A stretch of DNA of 64,000 nt, taken from assembly GCA_018222865.1 (NCBI GenBank), contig JAAEZM010000001.1, forward strand, positions 187,457 to 251,456, in the 5' to 3' direction. The position numbers and the translations under genes were made by a program. Source of the DNA: Alphaproteobacteria bacterium. Its GTDB lineage: Bacteria; Pseudomonadota; Alphaproteobacteria; Caulobacterales; Maricaulaceae. Under the pieces are notes generated by a model. It was given only the letters and a program-made list of their open reading frames with translations. It searched no databases and was not told where the DNA came from. Of this stretch, positions 34,298-44,834 are shown in pieces; positions within the stretch are counted from its first letter, which is position 1, and each line of letters begins with the position of its first letter.

Positions 34298-35606
34298 CCA
34301 CGACACGTCGGATCAGAGCCTTGTCTCCCTCAGCCATTACCCGGATGACTGGCTCCGTCCCGGAAGCCCGGACCACTATTCGCCCCTTGCCATCTAGCGT
34401 CTGTTCAGCATCGGCAATAGCTTGTTTGACCTTATCGGCCTCAAGCGGTTTACGCGCTTTGTCCACGCGCACGTTCTCAAGTAATTGGGGCGCTGGCTTG
34501 AACACGTTAAGGATCTCGCTCGCAGGCTTACCCTTCTCCACGAGGACGCGCAAAACCTGGAGAGCGGCGATCAATCCGTCACCCGTCGGCGCCAGCCCCG
34601 GAGTGAGAATATGCCCCGACGCTTCACCGCCCAGGTTGATCCCCGTTTCCTTCATACGTTCCGACACATAGCGGTCACCGACCTTCGTACGCTCAAGTCG
34701 AATGCCGTGATCCTCGAGATAGTTTTCAAGGCCCAAGTTCGACATGACCGTCGCCGCGATGGCTGGCTCAGCGAGCTCACCGCGCTGCTTCCAATCGCGC
34801 GCCAGAAGTCCGAGAATCTGGTCACCATCGGTGATCTTGCCGGCCTGGTCGCAGAGAATGACCCGATCACCATCCCCATCCAGCGCAATGCCCAGATCAG
34901 CGCGATAGGTCTTGACTTCCTTCGCCAGCTTTTCCGGCGCGGTCGAACCGCAATCCTCATTCACATTGAAACCGTTTGGCTCCACCCCTAACGGGATGAC
35001 ATCGGCCCCAAGCTCCCATAGGACTTTTGGTGCAACCTTGTAAGCAGCTCCATTCGCGCAATCGACGACGATCCGAAGGCCAGACAAGCGCTTTTCCTTG
35101 GGGAAAGTCGACTTCACGATCTCCACATAACGCGCTTGAGCATCATCAATACGCTTCGCGCGACCAATATCGGCGGGCTCGGCAAGCTGCTCAGACAGCC
35201 CCCGATCCATACGCGTCTCAATTTTCACCTCAGTCGCATCATCCAGTTTTTCACCATCTGGTCCGAAAAGCTTGATGCCATTATCGTGATAAGGGTTATG
35301 CGATGCGGTGATCATCACACCCAGATCGGCTCTCAAAGAGCGGGTCATCTGGGATACGGCGGGGGTTGGCAAAGGCCCGAACTGGAAGACATCCATTCCC
35401 ACCGAGGTAAAACCGGCGACGAGCGCGCTCTCAATCATATAGCCTGAAAGCCGGGTGTCTTTTCCGATAACGACCGTGTGCCGGCCCTTATGGCGCACGA
35501 AATGCCGTCCGGCAGCCATGCCCAGCCGCAGAGCTGTTTCAGCAGTCATCGGGAAAGAGTTCGTCAGCCCCCGGACACCGTCGGTTCCGAAATACGTTTT
35601 GCTCAT
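34257..35606 (-). CDS. glmM: Phosphoglucosamine mutase (GlmM)
   Basis: It converts glucosamine-6-phosphate to glucosamine-1-phosphate for UDP-GlcNAc and here plausibly for the GDP-GlcN branch. The 449 residues start with YFGTDGVRG, carry the active Ser102 in [11 protein letters not shown], the metal loop DGDGDR and the sugar loop GGEASGH. The end has [19 protein letters not shown] 35606 has GGAG five bases before it; nine extra in-frame codons upstream are ignored. It is divergent from galU and overlaps the acyltransferase start. Confidence 0.96.
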   Translation of the reverse strand: MSKTYFGTDGVRGLTNSFPMTAETALRLGMAAGRHFVRHKGRHTVVIGKDTRLSGYMIESALVAGFTSVGMDVFQFGPLPTPAVSQMTRSLRADLGVMITASHNPYHDNGIKLFGPDGEKLDDATEVKIETRMDRGLSEQLAEPADIGRAKRIDDAQARYVEIVKSTFPKEKRLSGLRIVVDCANGAAYKVAPKVLWELGADVIPLGVEPNGFNVNEDCGSTAPEKLAKEVKTYRADLGIALDGDGDRVILCDQAGKITDGDQILGLLARDWKQRGELAEPAIAATVMSNLGLENYLEDHGIRLERTKVGDRYVSERMKETGINLGGEASGHILTPGLAPTGDGLIAALQVLRVLVEKGKPASEILNVFKPAPQLLENVRVDKARKPLEADKVKQAIADAEQTLDGKGRIVVRASGTEPVIRVMAEGDKALIRRVVDDVKSAIATQAAG

Positions 35607-35742
35607 ACTCGCTCCACCTGCTCTGGTTTCCACTCGATATAACCATTTAACGCCCTAGTGGAAACAAGAGATCCTCTGGGGTCCGCACTAGACGTGCATA
35701 CTGCTTTTCGGTAACTGCTCAAGACCAGTTTGGGAGGAATTT

Positions 35743-36615
35743 ATGACGATAATTCGTAAAGCCGTTTTACCAGTTGCTGGCCTTGGCACTCGCGTTCTTC
35801 CCGCGACCAAGACAATTCCCAAAGAAATGCTGCCAGTGTTTGATCGCCCGGCCATTCAATATGTTGTCGATGAGGCGATCGAGGCCGGCATTGAGCACTT
35901 TGTATTCGTTACCGGTCGAAACAAATCATCCATCGACGATTATTTCGATAGTTCATATGAGTTGGAAGCGACCCTTCAAGCCAAGGGCAAGACCGCGATC
36001 CTTGAGGAGGTGCAGCGGACGCGCCCGAAGGCCGGCTCGATGAGTTTCGTTCGCCAACAAGCTCCTCTGGGCCTTGGCCACGCAATTTGGTGCGCTCGCG
36101 ACATTATTGGCAGTGACCCCTTTGCCATCCTGCTCCCCGATGTGCTTGTAAAAAGCGATAAGAGCTGCCTGGCCCAGATGGTCGATGTTTATAATCAGAC
36201 AGGCGGTAATGTGATTGCGGTGAACCCGGTCCCCGAAGACGAAGTCAATAAGTACGGTGTTATTGATCCAATCGAGCGGGACGGCAGCAAGATCCGAATG
36301 CGGGGCATGGTCGAGAAGCCGGATGTCGCGGCCGCGCCGTCTAATCTGGCGATTACCGGCCGTTATATTCTCAAAGGGGAGATTTTTAGCCTTCTTGAGG
36401 ACCAGGCTGCGGGCGCCGGCGGCGAAATCCAGCTGACGGATGCCATGGATCGCCTTATGGCCGAGCAAGACTTCTTCGCGGTAGAGTTTGACGGCACACC
36501 TTATGACTGCGGCAGCAAGCTTGGCTATTTACGCGCCACTCTCGCATTCGCAATGCATCATGATGAGCTGGGCGAGGCGGCGCGCGACACAATCCGGAGC
36601 GAACTTGACGTCTAA
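35743..36615 (+). CDS. galU: UTP-glucose-1-phosphate uridylyltransferase (GalU)
   Basis: It makes UDP-glucose from UTP and glucose-1-phosphate. The 290 residues have KAVLPVAGLGTRVLPATKTIPKEMLPV, the signature of GalU, then FVTGRNKSSIDDYFD, LGLGHAIWCAR, LLPDV (metal Asp), a VEKP motif and EIQLTDAM. The start has GGGAGGAA immediately upstream. It stands alone on the plus strand with a 136-base divergent spacer to glmM and faces the epimerase gene at its end. Confidence 0.95.
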   Translation: MTIIRKAVLPVAGLGTRVLPATKTIPKEMLPVFDRPAIQYVVDEAIEAGIEHFVFVTGRNKSSIDDYFDSSYELEATLQAKGKTAILEEVQRTRPKAGSMSFVRQQAPLGLGHAIWCARDIIGSDPFAILLPDVLVKSDKSCLAQMVDVYNQTGGNVIAVNPVPEDEVNKYGVIDPIERDGSKIRMRGMVEKPDVAAAPSNLAITGRYILKGEIFSLLEDQAAGAGGEIQLTDAMDRLMAEQDFFAVEFDGTPYDCGSKLGYLRATLAFAMHHDELGEAARDTIRSELDV

Positions 36616-36624
36616 CGCGTTCGC

Positions 36625-37590
36625 TTAGCGAGCGCGCCACCCCCGGAACCACTCCGCAAACGCGTTCAGGCCCTCATCAAGCTGAACTGAAGGTTGGTAG
36701 CCATAAGCCGCTTGCAGCTTGCGAACATCCGCATAGGTCCGGGTCACATCGCCCGCCTGCATGGGCAACATCTGCTTTTCGGCAGTGACACCGAGAGCTT
36801 CTTCGAGCTGAGCGATCATATCCATAAGGCGCACTGGCGAGGCACCACCGATATTGTAGACTTCATGTCGGCCACGCTGCGGATTGTCTGCCAGGACGCG
36901 TCCCATTGGTTCAACAATGTCACTGATATAGGTGAAGTCGCGTTCCATATCGCCATTATTGAAAACTTTGATCGGACGGCCTTCCAGCATAGCATCAGCA
37001 AAGAGCCAATAGGCCATATCCGGACGCCCCCACGGACCGTAGACCGTGAAGAAACGCAGTCCTGTGGCAGGTATTCCGTAAAGCCGGGCATAGCTCGCGC
37101 TCATGAACTCGTTTGAACGTTTCGTCGCGGCATACAGGGATTCCGGCGTGTCGTTCGCGTCAACCTCGCTGAACGGGACCTTTGCTGCTTCACCATAGAC
37201 AGAGCTTGAGGATGCATAGACCAGGTGGTCCAATCCATCGCCCAGGCTTCGGGCGAGCTCCAGTATATTTAGATGACCGACCAGGTTGGATTGAGCGTAG
37301 GCATGCGGGTTCTCGATGGAATAGCGCACCCCCGCCTGAGCACCGAGATGAAGAATGCGCGACGGCCGGTCTGCAGCAAGCGCTTCGATGGCAGCGTGAT
37401 CAGCCAGATCGGCTTCAACAAATCGGAAACCTGATGATGCCCGCAGACAATCCAGCCGCGCATGCTTGAGCGCCGGGTCATAATAATCATTGAGATTATC
37501 GAGACCTATGACGTCTTCACCAGCCTCCAGAAGGGCTTGTGACGCGTGAAAACCAATAAAACCGGCGGCGCCGGTGACCAGCACGCTCAT
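36625..37590 (-). CDS. UDP-glucuronate 4-epimerase-like NAD-dependent epimerase
   Basis: An extended SDR enzyme probably converting UDP-GlcA to UDP-GalA (LpsL/Cap1J group). The 321 residues show [13 protein letters not shown], the group-typical [42 protein letters not shown], the catalytic Tyr/Lys in [11 protein letters not shown] and [23 protein letters not shown] and GVRYSIENP separate it from GalE. It overlaps the upstream rmlA by four bases, so they form a leftward pair. Confidence 0.88.
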   Translation of the reverse strand: MSVLVTGAAGFIGFHASQALLEAGEDVIGLDNLNDYYDPALKHARLDCLRASSGFRFVEADLADHAAIEALAADRPSRILHLGAQAGVRYSIENPHAYAQSNLVGHLNILELARSLGDGLDHLVYASSSSVYGEAAKVPFSEVDANDTPESLYAATKRSNEFMSASYARLYGIPATGLRFFTVYGPWGRPDMAYWLFADAMLEGRPIKVFNNGDMERDFTYISDIVEPMGRVLADNPQRGRHEVYNIGGASPVRLMDMIAQLEEALGVTAEKQMLPMQAGDVTRTYADVRKLQAAYGYQPSVQLDEGLNAFAEWFRGWRAR

Positions 37591-38483
37591 GTCATCGGCC
37601 CTTCAAGCTCGCGCGCAGATCTGGCGATTGTTTTCAAATACGCCCCGTATTCCGAGTTTGCATAGCTCTCGCTAGAGCGTTCAAGTTGCCGCAAGTCGAT
37701 CCAGCCCTTCGTAAATGCGATCTCCTCGAGACAGGCGATCTGTAGGCCTTGACGTTTTTGCAGGGACCGAACGAACTCTCCCGCTTCGAGCAATGAGTCA
37801 CTGGTACCGGTGTCTAGCCAGGCGATTCCGCGCCCGAAATGCTCGACGCGCAGATCGCCGCGCTGCAGATAAGCACTGTTGACGTCGGTGATTTCAAGCT
37901 CGCCTCGAGCCGATGGCTTTATCCCACCCGCGATAGCCAAGACGTCGTTATCGTAGACATAAAGGCCCGTGACCGCGAGATTGGATTTCGGCTCGGTGGG
38001 CTTCTCGACAATCTCGACCGGACGCTTGTCTGCGTCCAGTGTCACAACACCATAACGCTCTGGATCTTTGACATGATAGGTGAAAACGGTTGCGCCTGAC
38101 CGCGCGCTGTCGATGCCGGAACGCAGGTGATCACTCAGCCCATCTCCATAAAAGAGGTTATCACCAAGAATGAGCGTGACACTCTCCTTACCGATAAACT
38201 CGCGCCCCAGGATAAAGGCATGCGCAAGACCACGCGGCGCATCCTGGCTGATATAGGTCAACTGAACGCCGTACTGGCTCCCATCGCCGAGCAAGGCCCG
38301 GAAGCGATCCTGTTCGGCGGGCGTGGTTATGATGAGTATATCCCGAATGCCGCCTAACATGAGGACCGACAAAGGATAATAAATCATTGGCTTATCGTAG
38401 ACAGGCAGAAGCTGTTTAGAGACACTCTGCGTCAACGGCGCCAACCGCGACCCGCTTCCCCCAGCTAGAATTATGCCCTTCAT
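37587..38483 (-). CDS. rmlA: Glucose-1-phosphate thymidylyltransferase (RmlA)
   Basis: First step of dTDP-L-rhamnose synthesis. The 298 residues show [33 protein letters not shown] at the N-terminus, [26 protein letters not shown] (metal Asp), [10 protein letters not shown] and [10 protein letters not shown], all as in RmlA. It is divergent from rmlC with 175 bases between and overlaps the epimerase gene. Confidence 0.96.
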   Translation of the reverse strand: MKGIILAGGSGSRLAPLTQSVSKQLLPVYDKPMIYYPLSVLMLGGIRDILIITTPAEQDRFRALLGDGSQYGVQLTYISQDAPRGLAHAFILGREFIGKESVTLILGDNLFYGDGLSDHLRSGIDSARSGATVFTYHVKDPERYGVVTLDADKRPVEIVEKPTEPKSNLAVTGLYVYDNDVLAIAGGIKPSARGELEITDVNSAYLQRGDLRVEHFGRGIAWLDTGTSDSLLEAGEFVRSLQKRQGLQIACLEEIAFTKGWIDLRQLERSSESYANSEYGAYLKTIARSARELEGPMT

Positions 38484-38658
38484 TGCCGCTCAATCCACGC
38501 TACGATTCCGGCGGCTTAGCTAGCATTGATCGGAGGGCGACACAAAGGCTCCAGATGTGTTTATCCTTATTCAGTCAGAAATGCCGGGCTACTGATTGGA
38601 TAATTGTCGGCAACTGATCGGACCGGTATAGGTTGAGTGAACCAGAAAAGCGTGTCCC

Positions 38659-39225
38659 GTGAGCCAGACCTTCTACTCCAAATCTTCGCTCAAACTTCCA
38701 GACACGATGGTCTTGCGCCCCCCGGTCTATGAGGATGAGCGCGGCTATTTTTCGCCGAACTTCAATGCTAACGCCCTGCACGAACTCGGCATTCGGACCG
38801 AATTTGTACAGGATAATCAGTCCCTTTCGGTCAATGCAGGAACGGTACGGGGACTTCACGCACAATTGCCCCCCTTTGAACAAGCCAAAATAGTTAGAGT
38901 GCTCGCTGGTCGCATTCTCGATGTGATCGTAGATGCGCGCCGCAGTTCTGCAAGCTTCGGCCAGTGGGAGAGCTATGAGCTTAGCGCAGACAGTCACGAA
39001 CAGGTCTTCGTACCGCGGGGCTGTTTGCATGGCTTCATCACTTTGGAACCCAATACGGTCGTCACCTATAAGGTCGATAATCAATATGCGCCCGATCATC
39101 AGGTTTCGGTCGCATGGAATGATCCGGATCTGGGAATAAGCTGGCCGCAGTTATCGGCGCCGATAACCCTTTCTGAAAAAGACCAAACCGGTTTGAGCTG
39201 GGCCGATTTCAAGACACGCCTGTAA
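38659..39225 (+). CDS. rmlC: dTDP-4-dehydrorhamnose 3,5-epimerase (RmlC)
   Basis: A cupin epimerase, third step of dTDP-rhamnose synthesis. The 188 residues show PPVYEDERGYFSPNFN, QDNQSLSVNAGTVRGLHAQ (catalytic His in GLH), AKIVRVLAGRILDVIVDARRSSASFG, FVPRGCLHGFITLEP, and a YKVDNQYAPDHQVSVAWNDPDLGI stretch. The start is GTG at 38659. No ATG is available upstream in frame before a stop, and the next ATG would remove part of the first strand. rmlB follows after 21 bases. Confidence 0.93.
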   Translation: MSQTFYSKSSLKLPDTMVLRPPVYEDERGYFSPNFNANALHELGIRTEFVQDNQSLSVNAGTVRGLHAQLPPFEQAKIVRVLAGRILDVIVDARRSSASFGQWESYELSADSHEQVFVPRGCLHGFITLEPNTVVTYKVDNQYAPDHQVSVAWNDPDLGISWPQLSAPITLSEKDQTGLSWADFKTRL

Positions 39226-39246
39226 AACTGGGACGAGGATTTCAAG

Positions 39247-40305
39247 ATGACACATTTCCTGGTCACCGGAGGTTGCGGTTTTATCGGGTCAGCCTTTGTG
39301 CGCAAAGCCATCGCACTGGGTCATCAGATCACCAATCTGGATGCGATGACCTACGCAGCCAATCCGGAAAACCTGGCCGAGATCGCCGAGTCTCCAGCCT
39401 ATACGTTCATAAAGGGCGACATCCGAGAGCGAGCGTGTGTCAGTCAGGCCTTTCGCCACAAACCGGATGCGGTGGTTCACTTCGCGGCGGAAACCCATGT
39501 TGACCGCTCGATCGATGGCCCGATGGACTTCGTGACCACGAATGTGGATGGCACCTGCACCTTATTGATGGGCGCGCAAGACTATTGGTCGCAACTCCCT
39601 CGACCCGATGCGGAGCGCTTTCGCTTTCTCCACGTCTCAACCGATGAGGTTTACGGTTCACTCGGACCGGAGGGATTCTTTACAGAAACCTCACCCATCC
39701 GGCCCAATTCGCCCTATGCCGCCAGCAAGGCCTCCGCTGACCTGATGGTTCGCGCCTGGCATGAGACGTATGGACTGCCGGTCCTCACCTCTAACTGCTC
39801 GAACAATTACGGTCCGTACCAATTCCCCGAGAAACTGATCCCGGTCGTGATCCTCAATGCGGTGCGCGGCGCTGACATCCCCGTCTACGGGGAAGGCCTG
39901 AATGTCAGGGATTGGTTGCATGTTGACGATCATGCGGATGCCCTCTTTGCCTTACATCAAACCGGGCGTCTCGGGGAAACCTATAATGTCGGCGGCAATT
40001 GCGAACTGACCAATATCGAGCTGGTGACACGGATTTGCGCCATGCTTGATGAGCTCACACCAGCTGCGAAGCCTTATGCAGAGCAAATTCGCTATGTGAC
40101 CGATCGCCCCGGGCATGACCTGCGCTATGCGATCGACGCCACGAAAATCCAGTCAGAGATCGGCTGGACGCCGAAGCGCGATATTGCCACCGGACTTGAA
40201 GCATGTGTCCGTTGGTATCTGAGCCATGATGGCTGGTGTCGCCGCGCGCTGGAACGCGCCGGGCAAAATGCTTTGCCTGAACGATTAGGTCTGGGCGCCA
40301 AATGA
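39247..40305 (+). CDS. rmlB: dTDP-glucose 4,6-dehydratase (RmlB)
   Basis: Second step of dTDP-rhamnose synthesis. The 352 residues show FLVTGGCGFIGSAFVRKAI, NLDAMTYAANPENL, HFAAETHVDRSIDGP, HVSTDEVYGSLG (Asp-Glu catalytic pair), SPYAASKASADLMVRA (Tyr/Lys) and NCSNNYGPYQFPEKLIP. GAGG precedes the ATG by about eight bases. It overlaps rmlD by four bases. Confidence 0.96.
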   Translation: MTHFLVTGGCGFIGSAFVRKAIALGHQITNLDAMTYAANPENLAEIAESPAYTFIKGDIRERACVSQAFRHKPDAVVHFAAETHVDRSIDGPMDFVTTNVDGTCTLLMGAQDYWSQLPRPDAERFRFLHVSTDEVYGSLGPEGFFTETSPIRPNSPYAASKASADLMVRAWHETYGLPVLTSNCSNNYGPYQFPEKLIPVVILNAVRGADIPVYGEGLNVRDWLHVDDHADALFALHQTGRLGETYNVGGNCELTNIELVTRICAMLDELTPAAKPYAEQIRYVTDRPGHDLRYAIDATKIQSEIGWTPKRDIATGLEACVRWYLSHDGWCRRALERAGQNALPERLGLGAK

Positions 40306-41192
40306 AGACGAGACGCGCGCTCGTTATCGGCAAGTCGGGGCAGCTTGCGCGGGAGCTTGCCCGCCACGCTTGTGACAGCGGCTGGCTGCTGGACTTCTTG
40401 GGACGCGAGAAACTCGATCTGACGCAGCAAGACTCCATCTCAACAGGGATTGAGGCTCACCTTAAAGCGCATGCAGATACCTGCTGCATCATCAACGCAG
40501 CCGCCTACACGGCTGTCGAAAAGGCAGAAACCGAACCCGATCTGGCATTCGCCATCAACAGGGATGCCGTTGCGCAGCTCGCCGAAACTGCCAGCGCATT
40601 CGACTTGCCAATGCTGCATGTTTCTACGGATTTCGTTTTCGACGGCAGCGCCGCTATACCCTATTGCGAGAGCGACGCCGTTGCGCCGCTCAATGTCTAC
40701 GGCCAATCGAAACTGGAGGGCGAACAAGCCCTGATGGCGCTGAATCCCCAACATTATGTCTTGCGGACAGCCTGGTTGTTTTCAGCTTTTGAGGGCAATT
40801 TTCTGACCACCATGCTGCGACTTGGGCGCGAGCGTGAACAACTCCGTGTCGTTGATGACCAGATCGGCTCCCCAACACCAGCGGATGCCCTCGCAGAGGC
40901 TCTGCTGCACCTCGCCCGACAAGCGGTCGAGCCTGGACAACGACCAGGCTGGGGCCTCTACCACTTTGCTGGCGACACCGCGATGAGCTGGGCTGGCTTC
41001 GCCCGCGCGATATTCGCGACCGCATCAATCGACTGCGATGTTGAGCCCGTCACCACCGAAGCCTATGGCAGTTCTGTTAGGCGCCCATCCTATAGCGTAT
41101 TGGATACAGACCGCCTCAAAAACAGCGCAGGCATAGACCCACCGAACTTCAGGCACGCGCTTCAGCGAGCACTTGCCCGGATCGCGAGCTAG
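40302..41192 (+). CDS. rmlD: dTDP-4-dehydrorhamnose reductase (RmlD)
   Basis: Last step of dTDP-L-rhamnose synthesis. The 296 residues have an NADPH motif in the variant form VIGKSGQLARELA, then INAAAYTAVEKAETEPDLAFAIN, HVSTDFVFDG, YGQSKLEGEQAL (Tyr/Lys) and LRTAWLFSAFEGNF, followed by a DQIGSPTPADALA stretch. It ends seven bases before the stop of the convergent protease gene, with no terminator visible between them. Confidence 0.95.
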   Translation: MKTRRALVIGKSGQLARELARHACDSGWLLDFLGREKLDLTQQDSISTGIEAHLKAHADTCCIINAAAYTAVEKAETEPDLAFAINRDAVAQLAETASAFDLPMLHVSTDFVFDGSAAIPYCESDAVAPLNVYGQSKLEGEQALMALNPQHYVLRTAWLFSAFEGNFLTTMLRLGREREQLRVVDDQIGSPTPADALAEALLHLARQAVEPGQRPGWGLYHFAGDTAMSWAGFARAIFATASIDCDVEPVTTEAYGSSVRRPSYSVLDTDRLKNSAGIDPPNFRHALQRALARIAS

Positions 41193-41198
41193 GCCTGC

Positions 41199-44100
41199 CT
41201 ACACCCAGCCATCGGGCGCCAGGGCTGGATCGATTGCCGCAGATTGGCCGGCCTGGTCCGGATCCAGATCCAGATCCACCAGAAGCGGATCCGGTCGCAT
41301 CATATCCGAGCTCACCTGATTGGCGTCGTGCGCACCGGATGATCCGCCTGCATCACTATCCATCTCGTCGGCAAAACCATTCTGTGCCGGCGGCGCCACT
41401 TCCTGATCTGTGATCAAGGTCACCGCCTCGTCCCAGCCTGCATCCAGTCCTGCCTGGACTGACTGAGTCACATCAGCAATGGCGAGCTGAACGACACCGC
41501 TTGGAAGATCCTGTCGCGGCAACTCGATGACCGGGACATCATTACCCCAGTAATTGACCCAGGAATCCGGGAAGGCTTCATCGAAAAGATAGGGGTCATT
41601 GTGCAGCTCTTGCGCATGGACATCCATCGCCGTGTCCTTGCTGCAGCAAACACTGCACGCACAGCCCTGAGCGCCATAATCCTCAACATCGATTGCATAT
41701 TGTGAGACCTGGTGCTCGCCCGCGGGAGGAGCAATTGAGGTCTGAGGCAAGACACCGCCATAGGTGATGGTCTCAATACCGATCAGTTCGACAACACCAT
41801 CCGGACTCCCCGTCCGCAGGTCCGTCACAACAGTATTGCCTGAACCGTTGACGGTCAGCGAGTAGTCCGAACTCGCGCCTGTAAAGATCGCCTCGTCCGT
41901 GCCGGCGCCGCCAACGAAGACATCGCTGCCACCGCTGGCGTAGAACACATCCGACCCGGTACCGCCGGTAAGCCGGTTGTCCGCAGCGTTTCCGACAAAA
42001 GTATCATCGCCCGTTCCGCCGATGGCGTTCTCGATCACTGTACCGATCGCAATGGCGATATTCCCGGTTCCGCCTTGAACGCTTGAATAATAATCGGAAC
42101 GAAGGTCCAGAACCTGATTGGCGGCGCTTCCGGAATAATCCAGCGTATCAATGCCGCCAGAGTCGATGACCGTGTAGCTGGTTATCGTGGTGAAAGACGT
42201 GGCCTCGAAAATCACATTCCCGGCATTGGAATTGAACCCGTAAACCGTGTCCCCGCCGCGAACCGATGTCGGGGCGCCATACATGTCATGAACGGCAACC
42301 AGATCAGCCAGTTGCGGCGTCAGCACGAAGGCATAAGTGGCATCAATGTCGGTATTCTCAGTCTGGCTGAAATAGGACATCACCGAGATCTGCCAGCTAT
42401 CATTGAGATAGATGTTCTCGACCCCGTAGGTGGCGCTACCATCATAAGGACCGGCATGCCCCAATCCGAGCGCATGCCCGATCTCATGAACATAGGTCTG
42501 GAAAGAGTAGGAATTGATATCGGTTCCGTAGCGGTCCAGCCATTCCGTGCCGATATTGACCGAAGCGCCCTGGAAGAAACCGCCCACAATCGAGGTCGGG
42601 CCGGCGAATGCCCCCTCCTCATCATCATCGAAGGTAATGCCGCCATTGCTTGAGACTTCCTGGAAATTAATCCCGGTCGAATCTGTCCAGATCTGCAAGG
42701 CAGCGCGGGCCAGAGCCTGCCCAGCGGAATTCAGATTGGTGATATCAACGGTGATCGTATCCCCCGTCGAGACATCCCACTGAGCCCCGCCCCAGCCATT
42801 CTGGTTGAGATAATCCGCGATCTCCTGCGTGGACCAAAAGCCAAGCGGATCTGTATGCTGGACATCAACCGTGTACTGACCCGTTCGTTCGGCATTACTG
42901 CCGCCATCCCAAGAATCCGCTTCAATATAGTAGGTTCCGGTATAAGTCGCCGTGAAGCTGAGCTGAGAGTCGCGAAGCGTGCCGAGGCTGATATCGTCGT
43001 TTTCGATGAGCACATCGCCCGCCTGATCGCGGAGCCGCAGATAGGGATCTTCGACCTCATCACCACCGGAACCGGTCAGGTTGAACTGGTAGCGCTGTCC
43101 GGCAACCAGTTCGATCGCGATCCAATCGGTATCTCCGGCTGTTTCCAGATTGCCGATGTATGACCCGCCAGACACCATCGCGATCTGGGTGGCCGTGCTG
43201 CCGGCGACATCCACCCCTTCGGTGACATTGCCAACGGTGATCGTCACAGCCTGGGTTGCACTGCTGGATCCATCACTCGCTGTGACAGCAATATTGTAGA
43301 TATTGTCGCTACCGGAATCGCCTGGCGCTTCGAAATCAGGGGTAAAGCGGAAACGCACTTCTCCCGTATCCGCATCGACGATGAACTGATCCGCATCAGT
43401 GCCGGAGATCGAATAGGTAATCGAACCGCTGCCATCGGTCTGGGCGGAGATGACATAAGCTGAGGTCTGGTTTTCCGATACGCTCGAAGCTATCGCTGAA
43501 TTTATCGAGACGTTGGACTCCGTCTGATCAGTTACGGTCACCGTAACGCTCTGACGCGTCTCAAGCCCGCCATCGCTGGCGATGAGGGTCAGGTTATAGA
43601 CATTGTCGCTGTCAGCATCCGCCGGCGTCTCGAAGTCCGGCGCCGACACAAAACTCACCGCACCGGTCACGCTATCGATCACAAAGAGCGCTGCATCCGC
43701 TCCGGCTAAGGAATAGGTTATCGAGGCGCCTTCCGGGTCGGTCGCAGCAGCGGTGAAAGCCGCAGTATTGCCTTCGCTGACAGAGAAACTCGTGCCTGAC
43801 GCAATCACTGGCGCCTCATCAATATTGGTCACATTGATGGTGATTGTCTGATCGACATTGGCCGTCCCGTCTGAAACCCGGATCACGACCTCATAAGTAT
43901 TGTTCGCCCCGCTATCTGACGGATTGTCAAAATCCGGAATGGCTCTGAAAGTCAGCTCACCCGTGGACGCGTTGATATTGAAGCGCGTCCCGTCTGCCCC
44001 GCCGACAATCGAATAGGTCAGATTATCATTATCGGCATCCGTCGCTATGGCCTGATAAGCAACACCGCTTCCATTTTCAGCAAAGCTTGCTGTGGTGCCT

Positions 44101-44654
44101 GAGGTGAAGACAGGCGCTGCATTACTCGGCGCTGGAGGAGGGGGTGGTGGCGGTGGAGCCGAAGCCCCGCCACCGCCACCGCCGCCACCGCCACCGCCTC
44201 CTGCAGCAGCACCAAGTGCGCCGACACCGCCAAGACCGAGCAAGACGCCCGCGCCACCACCACCGCCGCCACTGGCTGCGGCAGCCGCCTCTGCTGCGGC
44301 CGGAGCCGCTGCGGGTGTCAGAGCCGCGGCTTCGATATAGACGACACCCTCAAAGACAGCGACATCCGAGGCCGGTATGATGACGACTTGGCCATCGCTC
44401 ATAACCAGGCGGGCTGAGCCATCAGCCTCCAAGGTGTAGGATAGGACATCGGTGAGGCCCGAGACGGGGCTATAGCCCGCGGGAATGCCGTTTGTTTGTG
44501 CCTGGGCATTGCCAGACACGAACCCGACCGCACCCGCCGCCAACGCCAGCAGGGATACCATCCGGCTGGACCGGCTCAGCTGGGACACTGCGATGGCTGG
44601 CGCTGACGCAGCCAGGCGCGCAGTCGGCTCGGCGGACACGTGCGTTTGAGACAT
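41199..44654 (-). CDS. Secreted M10-type metalloprotease with cadherin-like repeats
   Basis: A 1151-residue protein predicted to leave by type I secretion. In order: N-terminal domain (1-110); an Ala/Gly- and Pro-rich low-complexity linker (about 115-180); three cadherin-like repeats (about 180-480); a pre-peptidase C-terminal-like domain (about 490-590); and a zinc peptidase domain. The peptidase has HEIGHALGLGH at 723-733 and a downstream VMSYFS Met-turn, as in serralysins. An RTX-like stretch with GGTGDDTF and GGTGSDVF repeats (about 925-970) follows. A tail with a cysteine cluster CACSVCC near residue 1000 is unusual for RTX exoproteins. GGGAGGGG precedes the ATG by six bases. It is the last gene after the ABC and HlyD-type genes on the same strand. 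Confidence 0.85.
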   Translation of the reverse strand: MSQTHVSAEPTARLAASAPAIAVSQLSRSSRMVSLLALAAGAVGFVSGNAQAQTNGIPAGYSPVSGLTDVLSYTLEADGSARLVMSDGQVVIIPASDVAVFEGVVYIEAAALTPAAAPAAAEAAAAASGGGGGGAGVLLGLGGVGALGAAAGGGGGGGGGGGGASAPPPPPPPPAPSNAAPVFTSGTTASFAENGSGVAYQAIATDADNDNLTYSIVGGADGTRFNINASTGELTFRAIPDFDNPSDSGANNTYEVVIRVSDGTANVDQTITINVTNIDEAPVIASGTSFSVSEGNTAAFTAAATDPEGASITYSLAGADAALFVIDSVTGAVSFVSAPDFETPADADSDNVYNLTLIASDGGLETRQSVTVTVTDQTESNVSINSAIASSVSENQTSAYVISAQTDGSGSITYSISGTDADQFIVDADTGEVRFRFTPDFEAPGDSGSDNIYNIAVTASDGSSSATQAVTITVGNVTEGVDVAGSTATQIAMVSGGSYIGNLETAGDTDWIAIELVAGQRYQFNLTGSGGDEVEDPYLRLRDQAGDVLIENDDISLGTLRDSQLSFTATYTGTYYIEADSWDGGSNAERTGQYTVDVQHTDPLGFWSTQEIADYLNQNGWGGAQWDVSTGDTITVDITNLNSAGQALARAALQIWTDSTGINFQEVSSNGGITFDDDEEGAFAGPTSIVGGFFQGASVNIGTEWLDRYGTDINSYSFQTYVHEIGHALGLGHAGPYDGSATYGVENIYLNDSWQISVMSYFSQTENTDIDATYAFVLTPQLADLVAVHDMYGAPTSVRGGDTVYGFNSNAGNVIFEATSFTTITSYTVIDSGGIDTLDYSGSAANQVLDLRSDYYSSVQGGTGNIAIAIGTVIENAIGGTGDDTFVGNAADNRLTGGTGSDVFYASGGSDVFVGGAGTDEAIFTGASSDYSLTVNGSGNTVVTDLRTGSPDGVVELIGIETITYGGVLPQTSIAPPAGEHQVSQYAIDVEDYGAQGCACSVCCSKDTAMDVHAQELHNDPYLFDEAFPDSWVNYWGNDVPVIELPRQDLPSGVVQLAIADVTQSVQAGLDAGWDEAVTLITDQEVAPPAQNGFADEMDSDAGGSSGAHDANQVSSDMMRPDPLLVDLDLDPDQAGQSAAIDPALAPDGWV

Positions 44655-44834
44655 TATAAACCCCTCCCAGGCGCGATCGTCAGGTCCGACGGTTCACGGA
44701 AACTCCAAGACCACCACGCGCATAACTCTAGTCGGAACAAAGCTATCCACGGCCGCTCCCTGTCGTCCAGTCAAAACTCACGCATCACCGCTGGGAGGTT
44801 AATGAGACAGCTGCAATCGCCTCATTTTTGGCTG

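Noticed and set aside
44092..44380. Gly/Pro-rich and Arg/His-rich frames opposite the protease linker
   Set aside because: They are shadows of the GC-rich low-complexity linker on the coding strand.
44797..44829. Possible terminator between the HlyD-type gene and the protease gene
   Set aside because: The AATGAG/CTCATT pairing has a T run only on the plus strand, which carries no gene here; it is not convincing as an attenuator for the leftward operon.
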